A DNA stretch of 16,386 bases from CAZLXG01 sp964563585 (GTDB lineage: Bacteria; Bacteroidota; Bacteroidia; Flavobacteriales; Flavobacteriaceae): contig CAZLXG010000048.1 in assembly GCA_964563585.1 (NCBI GenBank), positions 1 through 16,386 of the forward strand. The letters are read 5' to 3'. A program made the position numbers and the translations under genes. The notes beneath the pieces were generated by a model. The model made no database searches. It was not told the origin of the DNA and was given only the letters and a program-made list of their open reading frames with translations. Below are positions 14,996 to 16,386 of the stretch, one piece after another (the first letter of the stretch is position 1; every line of letters begins with the position of its first letter).

Positions 14996-16288
14996 ATGAA
15001 TTACTACAGTTTAAATAAACAAGCACCAAACACATCTTTTAAAGATGCGGTTATAAAAGGGTTAGCACCAGATAAAGGCTTATACTTTCCTGAAAGTATC
15101 ACGCCATTACCAAAGTCCTTTTTTGATAATATTGATAATCTAACATATTCAGAAATGGCTTTTGAAGCCATTAAACAATTTGTTTTGCCTGAAATACCAG
15201 AAGACATTTTAAAAACAATTGTTAAAGACACATTATCATTTGATTTTCCTGTTGTAAAACTTAACGAGAACATCTCTACTTTAGAATTGTTTCATGGCCC
15301 AACCATGGCGTTTAAAGATGTAGGAGCGCGTTTTATGGCACGTTGTTTAGAGTATTTTCAGGATAACGAAAATGAAGTTACTGTATTAGTGGCGACTTCT
15401 GGTGATACTGGTGGCGCAGTAGCCAATGGTTTTTTAGGTGTAAAAGGTGTTAACGTGGTTATCCTCTACCCTAGCGGAAAAGTTAGCGATATACAAGAAA
15501 AGCAATTAACAACGCTTGGTCAAAATATTAAAGCATTAGAAGTAAACGGTACGTTTGATGATTGTCAAGCTATGGTGAAAACCGCTTTTTTAGATGAAGA
15601 ATTAACTAGCCAAATTCAGCTAACATCAGCAAACTCAATTAATGTAGCGCGTTGGTTGCCACAATTATTCTACTTTATGTTTTCGTACAAGCAATTACAT
15701 AATGAGCATGAAAATATTGTATTTTCTATACCTAGTGGGAATTTCGGAAATGTTTGCGCTGGTATAATGGCACAACAATTAGGTTTGCCAATAAAGCATT
15801 TTATAGCATCTAATAATCAAAACAATGTGGTTACTAGATATTTAGAAACTCAATCATACGAACCAAAACCATCGGTACAAACAATTAGTAATGCAATGGA
15901 TGTTGGCGCACCAAGTAATTTTATTCGTATTCAAGAAATATATAAAAACAGCTTTGAAACGTTGAAAGATAATGTAACGTCTTACAGTTTTTCAGATGAT
16001 GAAACGAGAGAAGCTATGTTAGAAATTTACAATAAGTTTAATTATGTAGCAGATCCACATGGTGCAGTTGGCTATTTAGGCTGTAAAGCATATTTAGAAA
16101 ATCATCCAAATACTCATTGTGTGTTTCTTGAAACTGCACATCCAACTAAGTTTCTTGATGTGGTTGAAGAAGTTATTAAAGAAAAACAATCACTTCCTGT
16201 ACAAATTGAAGCTGTAATGGGTAAAGAAAAAGTATCAATTTTAATTGAAACTTATGAAGATTTAAAATTGTTTTTACTAAAAAACTAA
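14996..16288 (+). CDS. thrC: Threonine synthase
   Basis: PLP-dependent enzyme of 430 aa converting O-phosphohomoserine to threonine, the last step of the pathway. The N-terminus MNYYSLNKQAPNTSFKDAV is typical of the bacterial-type enzyme. The PLP lysine is Lys107 in FHGPTMAFKDVGARF (99-113). The phosphate-binding loop region is ATSGDTGGAVANGF (about 137-150), and IPSGNFGNVCAGIMA follows near 245. It is complete, with normal length. It lies 220 bases after thrB across the gapped repeat, so whether it shares the thrAB transcript cannot be judged; the 19 known bases between gap and ATG contain no recognisable promoter. Confidence 0.95.
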   Translation: MNYYSLNKQAPNTSFKDAVIKGLAPDKGLYFPESITPLPKSFFDNIDNLTYSEMAFEAIKQFVLPEIPEDILKTIVKDTLSFDFPVVKLNENISTLELFHGPTMAFKDVGARFMARCLEYFQDNENEVTVLVATSGDTGGAVANGFLGVKGVNVVILYPSGKVSDIQEKQLTTLGQNIKALEVNGTFDDCQAMVKTAFLDEELTSQIQLTSANSINVARWLPQLFYFMFSYKQLHNEHENIVFSIPSGNFGNVCAGIMAQQLGLPIKHFIASNNQNNVVTRYLETQSYEPKPSVQTISNAMDVGAPSNFIRIQEIYKNSFETLKDNVTSYSFSDDETREAMLEIYNKFNYVADPHGAVGYLGCKAYLENHPNTHCVFLETAHPTKFLDVVEEVIKEKQSLPVQIEAVMGKEKVSILIETYEDLKLFLLKN

Positions 16289-16302
16289 TCAAATACAAAT
16301 AA

Positions 16303-16386
16303 TTAGATAAAAACAATAAACCTATTCAATTACGAGGTATGTCGTTTTTTTGGAGTCAATGGATTGGAAAATATCACAATCATGAA
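16303..16386 (+). pseudogene. GH5 cellulase-like N-terminal fragment lacking start and signal peptide (runs off window)
   Basis: After an in-frame TAA (16300-16302) the frame reads LDKNNKPIQLRGMSFFWSQW and continues IGKYHNHE to the last base. This resembles the first strand of secreted GH5 endoglucanases, where a DKNGKPVxLRGxS stretch with Phe/Trp residues follows a signal peptide. Here no ATG, GTG or TTG precedes the conserved stretch, and the thrC stop is only 14 bases upstream, so there is no room for a signal sequence. The only ATG (16339) lies inside the conserved strand. Either this is a decayed or 5'-truncated gene, or an unrelated product starts at 16339. The family call rests on about 28 residues and on memory of the motif. 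Confidence 0.4.

Noticed and set aside
14826..15035. Minus-strand open frame spanning the thrB-thrC gap
   Set aside because: About half of it is translated from N bases, and the rest is palindromic repeat and the thrC start.

Overview
The window looks like a chromosomal segment of a marine-type Flavobacteriaceae (Bacteroidota). It is strongly A+T-rich and its intergenic regions carry TAnnTTTG promoter elements. It encodes a fused E1 alpha-beta dehydrogenase, a bacterial SUI1-type factor, a DUF1835 protein, a DUF4369/TlpA lipoprotein and a thrA-thrB-thrC cluster in the typical flavobacterial style. The species cannot be read from the sequence. Nearly all of it is ordinary housekeeping DNA. The less ordinary parts are a candidate threonine leader peptide, a palindromic repeat at a scaffold gap, a solute-binding-like protein with no export signal, and a headless GH5-like fragment at the right edge.

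Layout, left to right. (1) Bases 2-1312 hold a 5'-partial M19 dipeptidase lipoprotein. It converges, across a bidirectional terminator, on a two-gene minus-strand operon (1359-4235): fused 2-oxoacid dehydrogenase E1, then a membrane di-iron hydroxylase with zero bases between them. (2) Bases 4236-4370 form a divergent promoter region. (3) Bases 4371-8325 are a tightly packed plus-strand operon: 2-oxoglutarate/Fe(II) oxygenase, SUI1 translation factor, DUF1835 protein, nucleoside phosphorylase, and a solute-binding-like protein without export signal. (4) Bases 8401-9453 hold a TlpA-like thioredoxin lipoprotein, separated by a second bidirectional terminator from the convergent gene for the bifunctional NAD(P)HX repair enzyme (9499-11061, minus). 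(5) Bases 11062-11399 form a 338-base divergent intergenic region with promoter elements and a 35-codon, threonine-rich leader ORF. (6) Bases 11400-16288 are the threonine branch: aspartokinase/homoserine dehydrogenase, homoserine kinase and threonine synthase. A palindromic repeat containing a 100-N scaffold gap separates the last two. (7) After thrC, the last ~85 bases resemble the N-terminal part of a GH5 cellulase, but without start codon or signal peptide.

How the genes work together. ThrA, ThrB and ThrC cover aspartate to threonine except aspartate-semialdehyde dehydrogenase, which is not in the window. The leader ORF ahead of thrA would fit control by threonyl-tRNA supply, but I see no convincing intrinsic terminator, so the mechanism is open. 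The E1/hydroxylase pair might link branched-chain acyl-CoA supply to lipid hydroxylation (inference). The five-gene oxygenase-SUI1-DUF1835-phosphorylase-SBP operon combines a translation factor with genes of unknown substrate and is the least understood block. I found no tRNA, rRNA, CRISPR, IS element or prophage gene.
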